DNA from: Sphingosinicella sp.
GTDB taxonomy: Bacteria > Pseudomonadota > Alphaproteobacteria > Sphingomonadales > Sphingomonadaceae
NCBI RefSeq assembly: GCF_013911755.1
Contig: NZ_JACESP010000005.1
Coordinates: forward strand, 62,001-126,000
DNA: 64,000 nucleotides
Direction of reading: 5' to 3'
Positions 1-11,609 of this stretch are shown piece by piece; the stretch's first letter is position 1, and each line of letters begins with the position of its first letter. The notes beneath the pieces are model-generated. The model ran no database searches and was not told the origin of the DNA. It saw only the letters and a program-made list of their open reading frames with translations. Position numbers and translations under genes: made by a program.

Positions 1-2257
1 GAGCGCCGACGAGCCGTCCGACGACGGCGAGGACAGCGAACCGCCCGCCCCCACCACGGTCGGCAGCGATCATCACGACGATCACGACAACGCCATGCGG
101 GCGAAGCGCCAGAATCTGCGTCGCCGCTACAAGATTCAGGAAGTCATCAAGCGCCGTCAGGTGCTGCTGGTGCAGGTCGTCAAGGAAGAGCGCGGCAACA
201 AGGGTGCGGCGCTCACGACGTACCTCAGCCTTGCCGGCCGCTACTGCGTGTTCATGCCGAACACCAACCACGGCGGCGGCATCAGCCGGAAGATCTCGAA
301 CCAGAGCGACCGCAAGCGGCTGAAGTCGATCGTTTCGGAACTGCAGCTGCCGACGGGCATGGGTTGCATCATCCGCACCGCCGGCCTGTCGCGCACGCGC
401 GCCGAAATCCGTCGCGACTTCGATTATCTCACGCGCCTTTGGGACGAAATCCGCGAGAAGACGTTGGCCTCATCCGCGCCGGCCCTGATCCACGAGGACT
501 CCGATCTCATCAAGCGGGCGATCCGCGATATCTACAATCGGGACATCGGCGAAGTGCTGGTGGACGGAGAGGAGGGATATCGTGCGGCCAGGAACTTCAT
601 GAAGCTCCTGATGCCAAGCCATGCGAAGAAGGTTCAACAATACGTTGATCCTGTTCCGCTTTTTCAGCGCTTCCAGGTGGAGCAGCAGCTTGCGGCCATG
701 TATCACCCGGTGGTGCAGCTGAAGTCGGGTGGCTACATGGTTATCAACCCGACCGAAGCGCTCGTTTCGATCGACATCAACTCGGGCAAGTCCACGCGCG
801 AGCACAATATCGAGGAAACCGCGCTCAAGACGAACCTTGAAGCGGCGCGCGAAATCGCCCGCCAGCTTCGCCTGCGCGACATGGCCGGGCTCGTCGTGAT
901 CGACTTCATCGACATGGATGTGCATTCGAACAACCGCAAGGTCGAGAAGGCACTGAAGGAAGCGCTGAAGCACGATCGCGCGCGCATCCAGGTCGGCCGC
1001 ATCTCGTCGTTCGGCCTGCTCGAAATGAGCCGCCAGCGGCTGCGTACCGGCGTGCTCGAAGCCTCGACGCATGTTTGCCCGGTGTGCGACGGCGCGGGCA
1101 TGGTCCGCACCGTGCAGTCCGCCGCGCTCGGCGCGCTTCGCGTGCTGGAGGCCGAGGCGCTGCGCGGCAAGCACAGCCGCATCACGCTGCGCCTGCCCTT
1201 CGAGGTGGCGATCTACATGCTGAACGTGAAACGCAGCCAGATCTCGCGCGTCGAGGATCTGTACGGCGTCATGGTCGAGATCGCGCCGAACGGCGACCTC
1301 AATGTCGGTGATCAGGAGATCGACGGTAGCGGCCCGCCGCCCGTCGCCCGCGTCAGCCTGCAGGCGCCCGTTGCGCCTGTCGCCGAGGATGACGACGACG
1401 ATATCATCGAGGAAGACGAGGACGAGGTCGAGGAGGAAGAGGTCGAAGCCGAAGCCTCCGACCGCCGCGAGCGCAGCGATGAGCGCCGCGACGATGGCGG
1501 CCGCCCGCGCCGCCGCCGCCGTGGGCGCAACCGTCGCGACCGCGAACGCGACGACGAGCGCCGCCCCGCGCCGCAGGATGCCGCAGAAGCTCTCGACGCC
1601 GGCGAGGATGCGGACGAAGCCGCAGAAGGTGAAGCCGGACGCGCCGAGACGCAGGAGCAATCGCGCGACGACAAGGATGAGGATGGCAACAAGCGCCGCC
1701 GCCGCCGCCGGGGTCGTCGTGGCGGCCGCCGCAGGAACGGTGACGAAGTCCCGGGCGAAGCCGCTGAAAGCGAGACCGCAGAGGACGAAGCCGCGCCGAA
1801 CATCGAACCGGCTGCGGAGGAAGCACCCGCCGAGCCCGCGGAAGCCCCTGCACGCAAACCGCGCGGTCGCCGCAAGGCCGTGAAGGCCGAAACCCCGGAA
1901 GAAGCGGCCGAACCGGAAACGGTCGAAGCACCCGCCGTCGAAGCGCCTGCTGCCGAGGCCGAGGCCGAAGCCAAGCCCAAGCGGAGCCGTCGCAAGAAGG
2001 CGGGGACCGTGGAAGCTGCGCCCGAGCCGGAGCCTACACCGGAACCCGCCGCACAGGCTGAAGAGATTGCCGCCGAAGCGCCCGAGAAGCCGAAGCGCGC
2101 GCCGCGCCGCAAGGCCGCCGCCAAAAGCGCGCCTGCAGCGGAAACCGTGTCGGAGGCCGTAGAGGTCGCCGAGACGGCCGAGCCTGCCGCGAACGATACG
2201 GGGGAAGTCGCCGCACCGCCGCGTAAGGGCTGGTGGCAGCGGACGTTCGGCGACTAG
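1..2257 (+). CDS. rne: Ribonuclease E/G, 3' part (start lies before the window)
   Basis: This is the endoribonuclease that initiates mRNA decay and rRNA processing and scaffolds the RNA degradosome. The reading frame is open from base 2, so the true start is upstream. The first visible residues are an acidic, His/Asp-rich insertion followed by the rest of the S1 domain (RRRYKIQEVIKRRQ, then GNKGAALTTYLSLAGRYCV). The catalytic DNase I-like region follows (LVVIDFIDMD), then the zinc-link CPVCDGAGM near base 1077. From about base 1380 the protein is a long low-complexity tail of acidic runs, Arg-rich blocks and Ala/Glu/Pro repeats, typical of an unstructured scaffold. It ends in RKGWWQRTFGD. In Caulobacter a C-terminal GWW motif of RNase E docks PNPase, so the same contact is likely here (inference). 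A strong hairpin follows the stop. Confidence 0.96.
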   Translation, partial: SADEPSDDGEDSEPPAPTTVGSDHHDDHDNAMRAKRQNLRRRYKIQEVIKRRQVLLVQVVKEERGNKGAALTTYLSLAGRYCVFMPNTNHGGGISRKISNQSDRKRLKSIVSELQLPTGMGCIIRTAGLSRTRAEIRRDFDYLTRLWDEIREKTLASSAPALIHEDSDLIKRAIRDIYNRDIGEVLVDGEEGYRAARNFMKLLMPSHAKKVQQYVDPVPLFQRFQVEQQLAAMYHPVVQLKSGGYMVINPTEALVSIDINSGKSTREHNIEETALKTNLEAAREIARQLRLRDMAGLVVIDFIDMDVHSNNRKVEKALKEALKHDRARIQVGRISSFGLLEMSRQRLRTGVLEASTHVCPVCDGAGMVRTVQSAALGALRVLEAEALRGKHSRITLRLPFEVAIYMLNVKRSQISRVEDLYGVMVEIAPNGDLNVGDQEIDGSGPPPVARVSLQAPVAPVAEDDDDDIIEEDEDEVEEEEVEAEASDRRERSDERRDDGGRPRRRRRGRNRRDRERDDERRPAPQDAAEALDAGEDADEAAEGEAGRAETQEQSRDDKDEDGNKRRRRRRGRRGGRRRNGDEVPGEAAESETAEDEAAPNIEPAAEEAPAEPAEAPARKPRGRRKAVKAETPEEAAEPETVEAPAVEAPAAEAEAEAKPKRSRRKKAGTVEAAPEPEPTPEPAAQAEEIAAEAPEKPKRAPRRKAAAKSAPAAETVSEAVEVAETAEPAANDTGEVAAPPRKGWWQRTFGD

Positions 2258-2278
2258 GACGCCAGCGTACCAGAGACA

Positions 2279-2308
2279 CGGCGGCGGGCTTGCAATCGCC
2301 CGCCGCCG
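2279..2308 (+). terminator. Intrinsic-type terminator after rne
   Basis: An 11-bp perfect GC stem (CGGCGGCGGGC pairing with GCCCGCCGCCG) with an 8-base loop starts 22 bases after the rne stop. Only a weak T-rich stretch (CCTTAGTTTCG) follows. It separates rne from the M48 protease gene. The stem is read directly; terminator function is inferred. Confidence 0.7.
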
Positions 2309-2358
2309 CCTTAGTTTCGCTCATTGGGGGTTCAGTCGCGAAAGGTGATAGGGCGGCG

Positions 2359-3753
2359 ATGACATCCCGGTTTGTTTCAGCCCGAAAGCCTTTTTCGGCG
2401 GGCCTGCGCCTCCTGCTCGCCGCTGTTCTCGCCTTTATGGCGTCGATCCGCCCCGCGCTTGCCCAGAGCATCCTGCGCGACGCGGAAACCGAAGCCTTCT
2501 TCCATGAAATCTCCGCGCCGCTCGCCGAGGCCGCCGGGCTCAATCCGCGCTCGCTGGATGTCATCCTTATCGGCGATTCCTCGATCAACGCCTTCGTCGC
2601 GGGGGGACAGGCGGTCTACATCCACAGCGGCCTCCTCATGGCCGCTGACGACGTCAACGAGGTTCAGGGCGTCATCGCCCACGAAATCGGCCATATCACT
2701 GGCGGCCATGTCGTGCGCTTCAGCGAGGGTGCCAAGACGGCAACCTCGATCACCCTCCTCTCGATGCTGCTCGGCGCGGCGGCGATGGCGGCGGGCGCGG
2801 GCGAAGCCGGCATGGCGATCTTCGCGGGCGGGCAGCAAGCCGCGCTCGGCAAGTTCCTCGCGTATTCGCGCACGCAGGAATCGGCGGCCGACCAGGCCGG
2901 CGCGACCTTCCTTCACAAGGCGGGGCTTTCCGGCCGGGGCTCGATCAGCTTCTTCAAAAAGCTGCAGAACCAGGAGTTCCGGCTCGCGATTCCGCAGGAC
3001 AACGGCTACGCGCGCACCCACCCGCTGACGGGCGATCGCATCGCTTCGCTCGAAAACACCTACAAGAACGATGCAGCGTGGGAAAAGCCCACGGATCCGG
3101 CGCTGCAGGCGAAGTTCCTGCGCATCAAGGCAAAGCTCCACGGCTATATCGAGGAGCCGTCGCGCACCTTCCAGAAGTACCCGGAAACCGACACGTCCGT
3201 ACCTGCGCGCTACGCCCGCGCCTATGCATGGCACAAGAATGCCTTCCCGGACCGCGCGGAGACCGAGATCGACTGGCTGCTGCGGGACGCGCCGGACGAC
3301 CCATTCTTCCTGGAGCTCAAGGGACAGGTGCTGCTCGAATCCGGCAGGGTCGGTGATGCGATCGGCCCGCTGCGCCGCGCGGTGGCGCTCGCGCCCGATC
3401 AGCCGCTGATCGCCGGGATGCTCGGCCATGCGCTGATCGCGACAGAGAAGCCCGAGAATACGGAGGAGGCAAAGCGCGTGCTGCGGGCGGCAGTGGCGCG
3501 CGACAACCGCAATCCCTTCGCCTGGTATCAGCTCGGCATCGCTTACGCGCGCGGCGGCGACGAAGCGCGCGCCGCGCTCGCCACCGCCGAGCAGAACAAT
3601 CTCACCGGCAACGCACAGCTCGCGCTCGCGAGTTCGCGCACGGCCATGGCAGGCCTCAGCCCCGGCACTCCGGACTGGATTCGCGCGCAGGATATCTACA
3701 TGGTGAGCCAACACGCCGTCGAAGACGAGGACGGCAAGCGGAAACGTCGTTAG
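2359..3753 (+). CDS. M48-family periplasmic metalloprotease with TPR repeats (BepA/YfgC-like)
   Basis: A predicted 464-residue zinc metallopeptidase of the envelope. In the BepA family such proteins degrade or assist assembly of outer-membrane proteins. The ATG at 2359 is chosen because it gives a clean signal peptide (RKPFSAGLRLLLAAVLAF, cleavage near PALA-Q at about residue 35); upstream extensions in this frame run back into rne. Zinc ligands are HEIGH at residues 108-112 and Glu174 in the ESAAD motif. Two hydrophobic stretches lie between them. From about residue 290 the protein is alpha-helical with TPR character (repeated Ala/Leu/Gly spacing, e.g. DDPFFLELKGQVLLESG). The DsbA-like gene starts 8 bases after the stop, so the two are probably co-transcribed and both act in the periplasm. 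Confidence 0.92.
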   Translation: MTSRFVSARKPFSAGLRLLLAAVLAFMASIRPALAQSILRDAETEAFFHEISAPLAEAAGLNPRSLDVILIGDSSINAFVAGGQAVYIHSGLLMAADDVNEVQGVIAHEIGHITGGHVVRFSEGAKTATSITLLSMLLGAAAMAAGAGEAGMAIFAGGQQAALGKFLAYSRTQESAADQAGATFLHKAGLSGRGSISFFKKLQNQEFRLAIPQDNGYARTHPLTGDRIASLENTYKNDAAWEKPTDPALQAKFLRIKAKLHGYIEEPSRTFQKYPETDTSVPARYARAYAWHKNAFPDRAETEIDWLLRDAPDDPFFLELKGQVLLESGRVGDAIGPLRRAVALAPDQPLIAGMLGHALIATEKPENTEEAKRVLRAAVARDNRNPFAWYQLGIAYARGGDEARAALATAEQNNLTGNAQLALASSRTAMAGLSPGTPDWIRAQDIYMVSQHAVEDEDGKRKRR

Positions 3754-3760
3754 GGGCTTT

Positions 3761-4546
3761 ATGATCGACTTCTACAAACGCCTGCGGGCGCGCTGGCCGC
3801 TTGCGGCCAATATCGCGGGCGCGATCGCGCTGCTGCTGCTCGCAGGTGGCCTGCTGATGCTGCTCACCGGACGCCAGCCTTCTGTGGCGAACGGCGGCGC
3901 GCTGACGAAAGCGCAGCGCGAGGAGGTGGAGAAGATCGTCCACGATTATATCCTCGCGCACCCGGAGATCATTCCCGAAGCGGTGAACCGCCTGCAGGCG
4001 CGCGAGGTCTCCAGCCTCGTTTCCCAGAACCGCGACGAGATCGAAACGCCCTTCGGCAGTGCATGGGCGGGCGCGAAGGACGGCGATGTCACGCTCGTCG
4101 AATTCTTCGATTTCAACTGTCCCTACTGCCGCCTCTCGCACCCGGACGTCGAACGGCTGCTCAAGGAGGACAAGAATTTGAAGGTCGTCTACCGCGACCT
4201 CCCGGTGCTCGGCGAAGCCTCGCGCGAAGCTGCGCTCGCCAGCCTTTCCGCCGCCGAGCAGGGCAAGTACCGCGCCTTCTACAACTGGATGTTCACGGAC
4301 AAGGCGCGCGTCTCCACCCAGAAGACGATTCAGGGTGTCCGCAAGGCGGGGCTGAACGAAGCCAAAACCGCGACCGACATGAAAAGCGAGCGCCTGAAGC
4401 GCGAAATCGACAAGAACCTCCGCCTCGGCAACGCGCTGGGGCTGACGGGCACGCCGAGCTACGTCATTGGCAATCGCATCCTCTCGGGCGCGGTGGGGTA
4501 TGACGAATTGAAAAAGGCGATCAAGGAGGCACGCAAGGCAGGCTGA
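3761..4546 (+). CDS. DsbA-family thiol-disulfide oxidoreductase, membrane-anchored
   Basis: 261 residues. A single N-terminal membrane segment (about residues 13-37, Ala/Leu-rich) is followed by a helical linker and a thioredoxin fold. The active site is Cys120-Pro-Tyr-Cys123 within VEFFDFNCPYCRLSH. The cis-proline loop is seen as GLTGTPSYVIGN near residue 230. These features match the Com1/DsbA-like group that forms or isomerises disulfides in exported proteins. It follows the M48 protease with 8 bases between, suggesting a shared envelope-quality-control transcript. Whether it is an oxidase or an isomerase cannot be read from sequence. Confidence 0.93.
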   Translation: MIDFYKRLRARWPLAANIAGAIALLLLAGGLLMLLTGRQPSVANGGALTKAQREEVEKIVHDYILAHPEIIPEAVNRLQAREVSSLVSQNRDEIETPFGSAWAGAKDGDVTLVEFFDFNCPYCRLSHPDVERLLKEDKNLKVVYRDLPVLGEASREAALASLSAAEQGKYRAFYNWMFTDKARVSTQKTIQGVRKAGLNEAKTATDMKSERLKREIDKNLRLGNALGLTGTPSYVIGNRILSGAVGYDELKKAIKEARKAG

Positions 4547-4632
4547 GAGGCTGCCGCACGACCGTTTTCCTGCCCTGTACCGATCACGATTATCCAAAAC
4601 CCTGACTTGCGCCGAAACGTTTTGGCGCTAAT

Positions 4633-4657
4633 TGATATGATATACTGTCTCATATCA
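4633..4657. promoter_or_regulatory. Inverted repeat upstream of the TonB receptor gene
   Basis: TGATATGA and TCATATCA form a perfect 8-bp inverted repeat with 9 bases between. The right arm ends 14 bases before the GTG start, so it overlaps or adjoins the ribosome-binding region. AT-rich palindromes here are what an iron-responsive operator would look like, but I cannot match it confidently to a Fur box. Regulator unknown. Confidence 0.5.
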
Positions 4658-4671
4658 TTCAGGGGGAAATC

Positions 4672-6780
4672 GTGATTCTTTCATTGCCGTTCAGGGCCGG
4701 ACTTCTGCTCGGCTTGCCGCTTCTGACCGTTCCCGCATATGCCGACGATGCGGAGGACGAGAAACATCGCAACCCGGAGATCGTCGTCACCGGTATCGCC
4801 GCCGACGACAGCTATGCGCCGGAAACAGCGGCGGTGGCGGGCAAGAGCCCGGCACCCCTTATCGAGATTCCCCAATCGATAAGTGTCGTGACCCGCGAAC
4901 AGATCGAAGATCGCAACCTCTTCACGATCGGCGAAGCCCTGCAGCAGGTGACGGGCGTGACGGTGATGCCCTTCGACGGATCGAACCCGGACTACCGGGC
5001 GCGCGGATTCGTGCTCGATTATGCTTACGATGGCGTCCCATCGACCTTCTCGTCCGGCGTGCCGGAATTCGACCTGGTAATTTATGAAAGGGTCGAGGTT
5101 CAGCGCGGCCCGACCGGCCTGTTCCGCGGTGCCGGATCACCGGGCGGCACGATCAATCTCATCCGCAAGCGCGGCCTCGCTGAATTTTCGATGTCGGCCG
5201 CCCTCGCCGCCGGTTCGTGGAACAACTATCGCGGCGAGTTCGATATTGGCGGGCCGATCGATGCCGCCGGCAAGCTTCGCGTCCGCGCGGTCGGCAGCCT
5301 GCTCGACCGGGATTTCTTCCAGAAGAAATCGCATACGCGCAAATTCGTCGCCTACGGCGCGGTCGATTACGACCTTACGCCCACCACCACGATCGGCGCG
5401 TCGGTCAGCTATCAGCATAACGAGGCCAACCCGCCGCAAAACGGCCAGCCCGCATTCACCAACCAGCAATTCCTCGGCTTTCCGCGCAGTTTCCAGCACC
5501 TTCCAGACTGGAACATCTTCACCGATACGACCGTCGAATACGCCGCAGAGGTCGAGCAGCGCATCGGGCGGTGGACGTTGAAGGTGCGCGCGCTGGAACG
5601 CGAGATTCCGCGCTCCTTCGTCGATGCATTCATCCAGCCGGGAACCGGCGTCGATCCCGCCACGCTGACGGCAACCTATGTCAACCGCCGCAGCGACGGC
5701 GAGAACGGCAAGCGGGCGGTGGATGCCTATGCGACCGGTCCCTTCACGCTGTTCGGGCGCGAACATGAACTGGCGCTCGGTTACAGCTTCGACAAGCGGA
5801 CGACATCGTTCCTGTCCCGCTCTCAGACCGTGGTCGGCCGTTACTCGATCTTCGATGTGGATTCGATTCCGCAGCCCGGCCCGTTCACGCAGGGCAGCGA
5901 AACCGATCTTCGGCAGAGCGGTTTCCATGCGCAGGCGCGGCTCCGTATCCTCGATCCGCTGACTGTGGTGCTTGGCGGGCGATTCAGCAACTTCACCAAC
6001 AAGTCCCGCAATATTCCGCCCTCAACCGCAACCGATTTCCGCGTCACATCGCGGGAACGTGGGCAGTTCACGCCAAGCATCGGCGCGGTGCTCTATCTCA
6101 CCGACAATGTCACGCTTTACGGAAGCTATTCCGACATCTTCAACCCGCAGACCGCGCTGCAGCAGGATGGGACGACGATCGATCCGCGCGTCGGCGAGCA
6201 GTACGAAATCGGCCTGAAAGGCCGGTTTCTGGACGGAAAACTGAACGCCAGCGCCGCCGTATTCCGCAGCAAGGACAAGAACCGCGCGCTCGCCGACGTC
6301 TCCGCACCGGGCTTTTTCGTGGCCGCCGGAGAGGTCAGCATCGAAGGCTTCGAGTTCGAGGTAACGGGAAGCCCGCTTGCAGGCCTCGACCTCAATCTGG
6401 GCTACACCAACGTCAAGACCGAATACGAGGTGGGCACAGCAGTGCAGACCGGCACGGTCTTCGACATCTTCACACCGCGCCACCAGTTCAAGGGCTATGC
6501 GCGCTACGAACCCGCTGCGCTCAGCGGGGCGTTCGCGTCGATCGGGGTCAATGCACAAAGCAAGGTCGTGGGCGGCGGTGTCGCCGGTATCCGCGAACAG
6601 GGCGCGTTCGCGGTCGCCAGCGCCCAACTCGGCTACCGCTTCGACGAGCAGCTACGGGTCTTCGCGACGGTGAACAACCTGTTCGACAAGGTCTATTACG
6701 CCCGGGTCGGCTCGATCAACACGTACAACAACTACGGCGAGCCGCGGAACGTGCTGCTGACGCTGCGCGCCAACTATTGA
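4672..6780 (+). CDS. TonB-dependent siderophore receptor
   Basis: An outer-membrane receptor, 702 residues, of the ferric-siderophore class (FhuE/FpvA-like organisation). The signal peptide ends at AYA-DD (about residue 24). A TonB-box-like PEIVVTG follows at about 34-40. The plug domain starts with the signature PQSISVVTREQI and contains RGPTGLFRGAGSPGGTINL. The remainder is a beta-barrel with alternating aromatic residues, ending in the outer-membrane signal VLLTLRANY. The GTG start is supported by AGGGGGAA just upstream; no better ATG exists. It stands alone behind the 4633-4657 inverted repeat, which fits regulated expression under metal limitation. The substrate cannot be assigned from sequence. 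Confidence 0.93.
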   Translation: MILSLPFRAGLLLGLPLLTVPAYADDAEDEKHRNPEIVVTGIAADDSYAPETAAVAGKSPAPLIEIPQSISVVTREQIEDRNLFTIGEALQQVTGVTVMPFDGSNPDYRARGFVLDYAYDGVPSTFSSGVPEFDLVIYERVEVQRGPTGLFRGAGSPGGTINLIRKRGLAEFSMSAALAAGSWNNYRGEFDIGGPIDAAGKLRVRAVGSLLDRDFFQKKSHTRKFVAYGAVDYDLTPTTTIGASVSYQHNEANPPQNGQPAFTNQQFLGFPRSFQHLPDWNIFTDTTVEYAAEVEQRIGRWTLKVRALEREIPRSFVDAFIQPGTGVDPATLTATYVNRRSDGENGKRAVDAYATGPFTLFGREHELALGYSFDKRTTSFLSRSQTVVGRYSIFDVDSIPQPGPFTQGSETDLRQSGFHAQARLRILDPLTVVLGGRFSNFTNKSRNIPPSTATDFRVTSRERGQFTPSIGAVLYLTDNVTLYGSYSDIFNPQTALQQDGTTIDPRVGEQYEIGLKGRFLDGKLNASAAVFRSKDKNRALADVSAPGFFVAAGEVSIEGFEFEVTGSPLAGLDLNLGYTNVKTEYEVGTAVQTGTVFDIFTPRHQFKGYARYEPAALSGAFASIGVNAQSKVVGGGVAGIREQGAFAVASAQLGYRFDEQLRVFATVNNLFDKVYYARVGSINTYNNYGEPRNVLLTLRANY

Positions 6781-6898
6781 GGGGGATGGGACTAACACCC
6801 GGCCCTGTACCAATAAAATTTCCGCACCCTCCACAGTTCGTTTAACGTCCCCATCGACCTGACGGCGATTCTGCCGTTCCGGTCGGTGGGGGGGCACC

Positions 6899-8194
6899 AT
6901 GACTGCAAGCGCCAAGCCGCAAATGATCGGCTTCTGGATGACGGCCGCACTCGTTGTCGGCACCATCATCGGCTCGGGCATCTTCATGCTTCCGATCAGC
7001 CTTGCGCCCCTCGGCCCCAACGCACTGATCGGTTGGGTCATCAGCGGGGTCGGTATCCTGTGCATCGCCTATGGCCTCGCGCGCCTGTCGCGCCTGGGCG
7101 GCGATGGCATCCAGGCCAATGTCGAAAAGGAATACGGGTCGACGGTCGCGTTCCTCGTCGCGTGGAGCTTCTGGGTGTCGAACTGGGTGGCGCAGGCGGC
7201 GGTGGCGCTCGCCGCGGCGGCGGCCCTCTCTTTCGTCAGCCCCTCGCTTGGCGGCGATGCCGCGATCGTCCCGATGGCAATCGGCTGGCTGATAGTGCTC
7301 ACCGCGATCAACGCGGTGGGCGTGCGCGCTGCAGGCAGTTTTTCGATCATTACCGTCGCCATCAAGCTTATTCCCTTGCTGGCGGTCGTCTTCCTCTTTG
7401 TCGAACGCGGCGTAACGGGCGGCACCTTCGAACCCTTCGCGCCGGTGGCGGTGAACTTCGCCAACATCGCAACGGCGACGGCGCTCACCTTTTTCGCCTT
7501 CACCGGCTTCGAAACGGTAACGACCCCGGTCGGCAAGGTCCGCGATCCCGAGCGGACAATCCCTCGCGCGCTGATCGGCGGCACGGCCTTTGTCGTTTTG
7601 CTCTATCTCATCGCCGGAACGGCGATCCAGATGCTGCTGCCGACCAGCGCCATCGTCGCTTCGCCGGCGCCTTTTGCCGATGCGCTGGTGTCGCGCTGGG
7701 GCAATACCGCCGCAACCGTAAGCGCGCTGACCGTCGCGGTCGCAGCGATCGGATGCCTGAACGGTTTGATCCTCGGCAGCGGTGAGCTTGGTTACGCGAT
7801 GGCCCTGCGCGGCGAGATGCCCAAGGCCATGACAAAAACGCGCGGAAGCAACACGCCCGTCGCCGCGCAGATCGCGGCCACCATCCTCAGCGTCATTCTG
7901 CTGCTTGCCAACAGCAGTCGCGCGACGGCGCATCTCTTCACGTTCATCATTCTGCTTTCAACCGCTGCGATGGTGCTTGTCTATCTGACATCCGCGCTCG
8001 CGGCGTGGCGGTGCAGCCCCGCCCCCGCCCAGCGTCTCCTGATCGCGGGCGCGATCCTCTTCATCGCCTTCGCGACTTACGGCATCGGCCTCGAAGCGAG
8101 CCTGTGGTGTCTGGTTCTGCTTGCGATCGGCCTTGTCGTTCGTGGCGTGATGTTCCGGCTCAACAGGATAAGCGCGGCGGCCACGATGCGGTAG
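6899..8194 (+). CDS. APC-superfamily amino acid/polyamine permease
   Basis: 431 residues with about 12 hydrophobic segments. The N-terminal signature VVGTIIGSGIFMLP is the conserved TM1 unwound loop that binds the substrate amine/carboxylate in APC transporters. The later PERTIPRALIGGTAFV stretch is the usual TM6-7 loop. ATG at 6899 follows a G-rich Shine-Dalgarno (GGTGGGGGGGCACC). It is monocistronic between the TonB receptor and a convergent DUF2147 gene. It resembles the AdiC/CadB/YjeH group, but antiporter versus symporter and the substrate remain open. No histidine-specific link is visible despite the hut locus 8 kb away. Confidence 0.9.
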   Translation: MTASAKPQMIGFWMTAALVVGTIIGSGIFMLPISLAPLGPNALIGWVISGVGILCIAYGLARLSRLGGDGIQANVEKEYGSTVAFLVAWSFWVSNWVAQAAVALAAAAALSFVSPSLGGDAAIVPMAIGWLIVLTAINAVGVRAAGSFSIITVAIKLIPLLAVVFLFVERGVTGGTFEPFAPVAVNFANIATATALTFFAFTGFETVTTPVGKVRDPERTIPRALIGGTAFVVLLYLIAGTAIQMLLPTSAIVASPAPFADALVSRWGNTAATVSALTVAVAAIGCLNGLILGSGELGYAMALRGEMPKAMTKTRGSNTPVAAQIAATILSVILLLANSSRATAHLFTFIILLSTAAMVLVYLTSALAAWRCSPAPAQRLLIAGAILFIAFATYGIGLEASLWCLVLLAIGLVVRGVMFRLNRISAAATMR

Positions 8195-8205
8195 GCGGCT
8201 TCCGC

Positions 8206-8613
8206 TTACTTCACCCGCGTCCACACCTGCGATTTGCAGCCGATGCCGCCGATGAGGCAGCCTTTCCCTTCGAGCGTATCGGCATCGATGATCGTGACGG
8301 TGCCGTGGAAGGTGCGGTTGATGTCGGGCACGAAGACCTTGCCCTTCCAGCGGCCTTCCTGCTGTTCCTCGAAATCCTGGAAGAGCTGACGGCCGATGAG
8401 CTGGTCCGTGCCGCCGCGCCGCGCGTCAGCCTTGGCCTTGTCGTTCGCCCACACCACGACGCCGCACATCTTGCCGTCGCACTCCTGCGCCTCGACGTGG
8501 ACGCTGTTCTTCGGATTCTTCCACGTGCCGTAGGTCCGCTCCGGAAGCGTTTGGCTCTGCGCCAGCGCGGGTGCTGAAAGCAGCAGCATCGACAACAGCA
8601 CGGATCGCTTCAT
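8206..8613 (-). CDS. DUF2147 domain secreted protein
   Basis: 135 residues with a signal peptide (KRSVLLSMLLLSAPALA-Q). The mature part has the DUF2147 pattern: GTWKNPKNSVHVEAQEC at the start, then GKMCGVVVW, and GCLIGGIGCKSQVWTRV at the C-terminus. Family function is unknown. The ATG at 8613 lies 2 bases after the mutL stop on the minus strand, so the two are probably one transcript; a frame extension further upstream lies inside mutL and was not used. It is convergent with the permease gene. Confidence 0.88.
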   Translation of the reverse strand: MKRSVLLSMLLLSAPALAQSQTLPERTYGTWKNPKNSVHVEAQECDGKMCGVVVWANDKAKADARRGGTDQLIGRQLFQDFEEQQEGRWKGKVFVPDINRTFHGTVTIIDADTLEGKGCLIGGIGCKSQVWTRVK

Positions 8614-8615
8614 GG

Positions 8616-11596
<2,981 letters not shown>

Positions 11597-11609
11597 GGAG
11601 TTACTGCGG

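Noticed and set aside
470-2124. Long minus-strand open frames opposite rne (e.g. 396 and 270 codons)
   Set aside because: Composition is Ala/Ser/Arg-rich mirror of the repetitive acidic/basic tail and the catalytic region of rne; no ribosome-binding site or family pattern.
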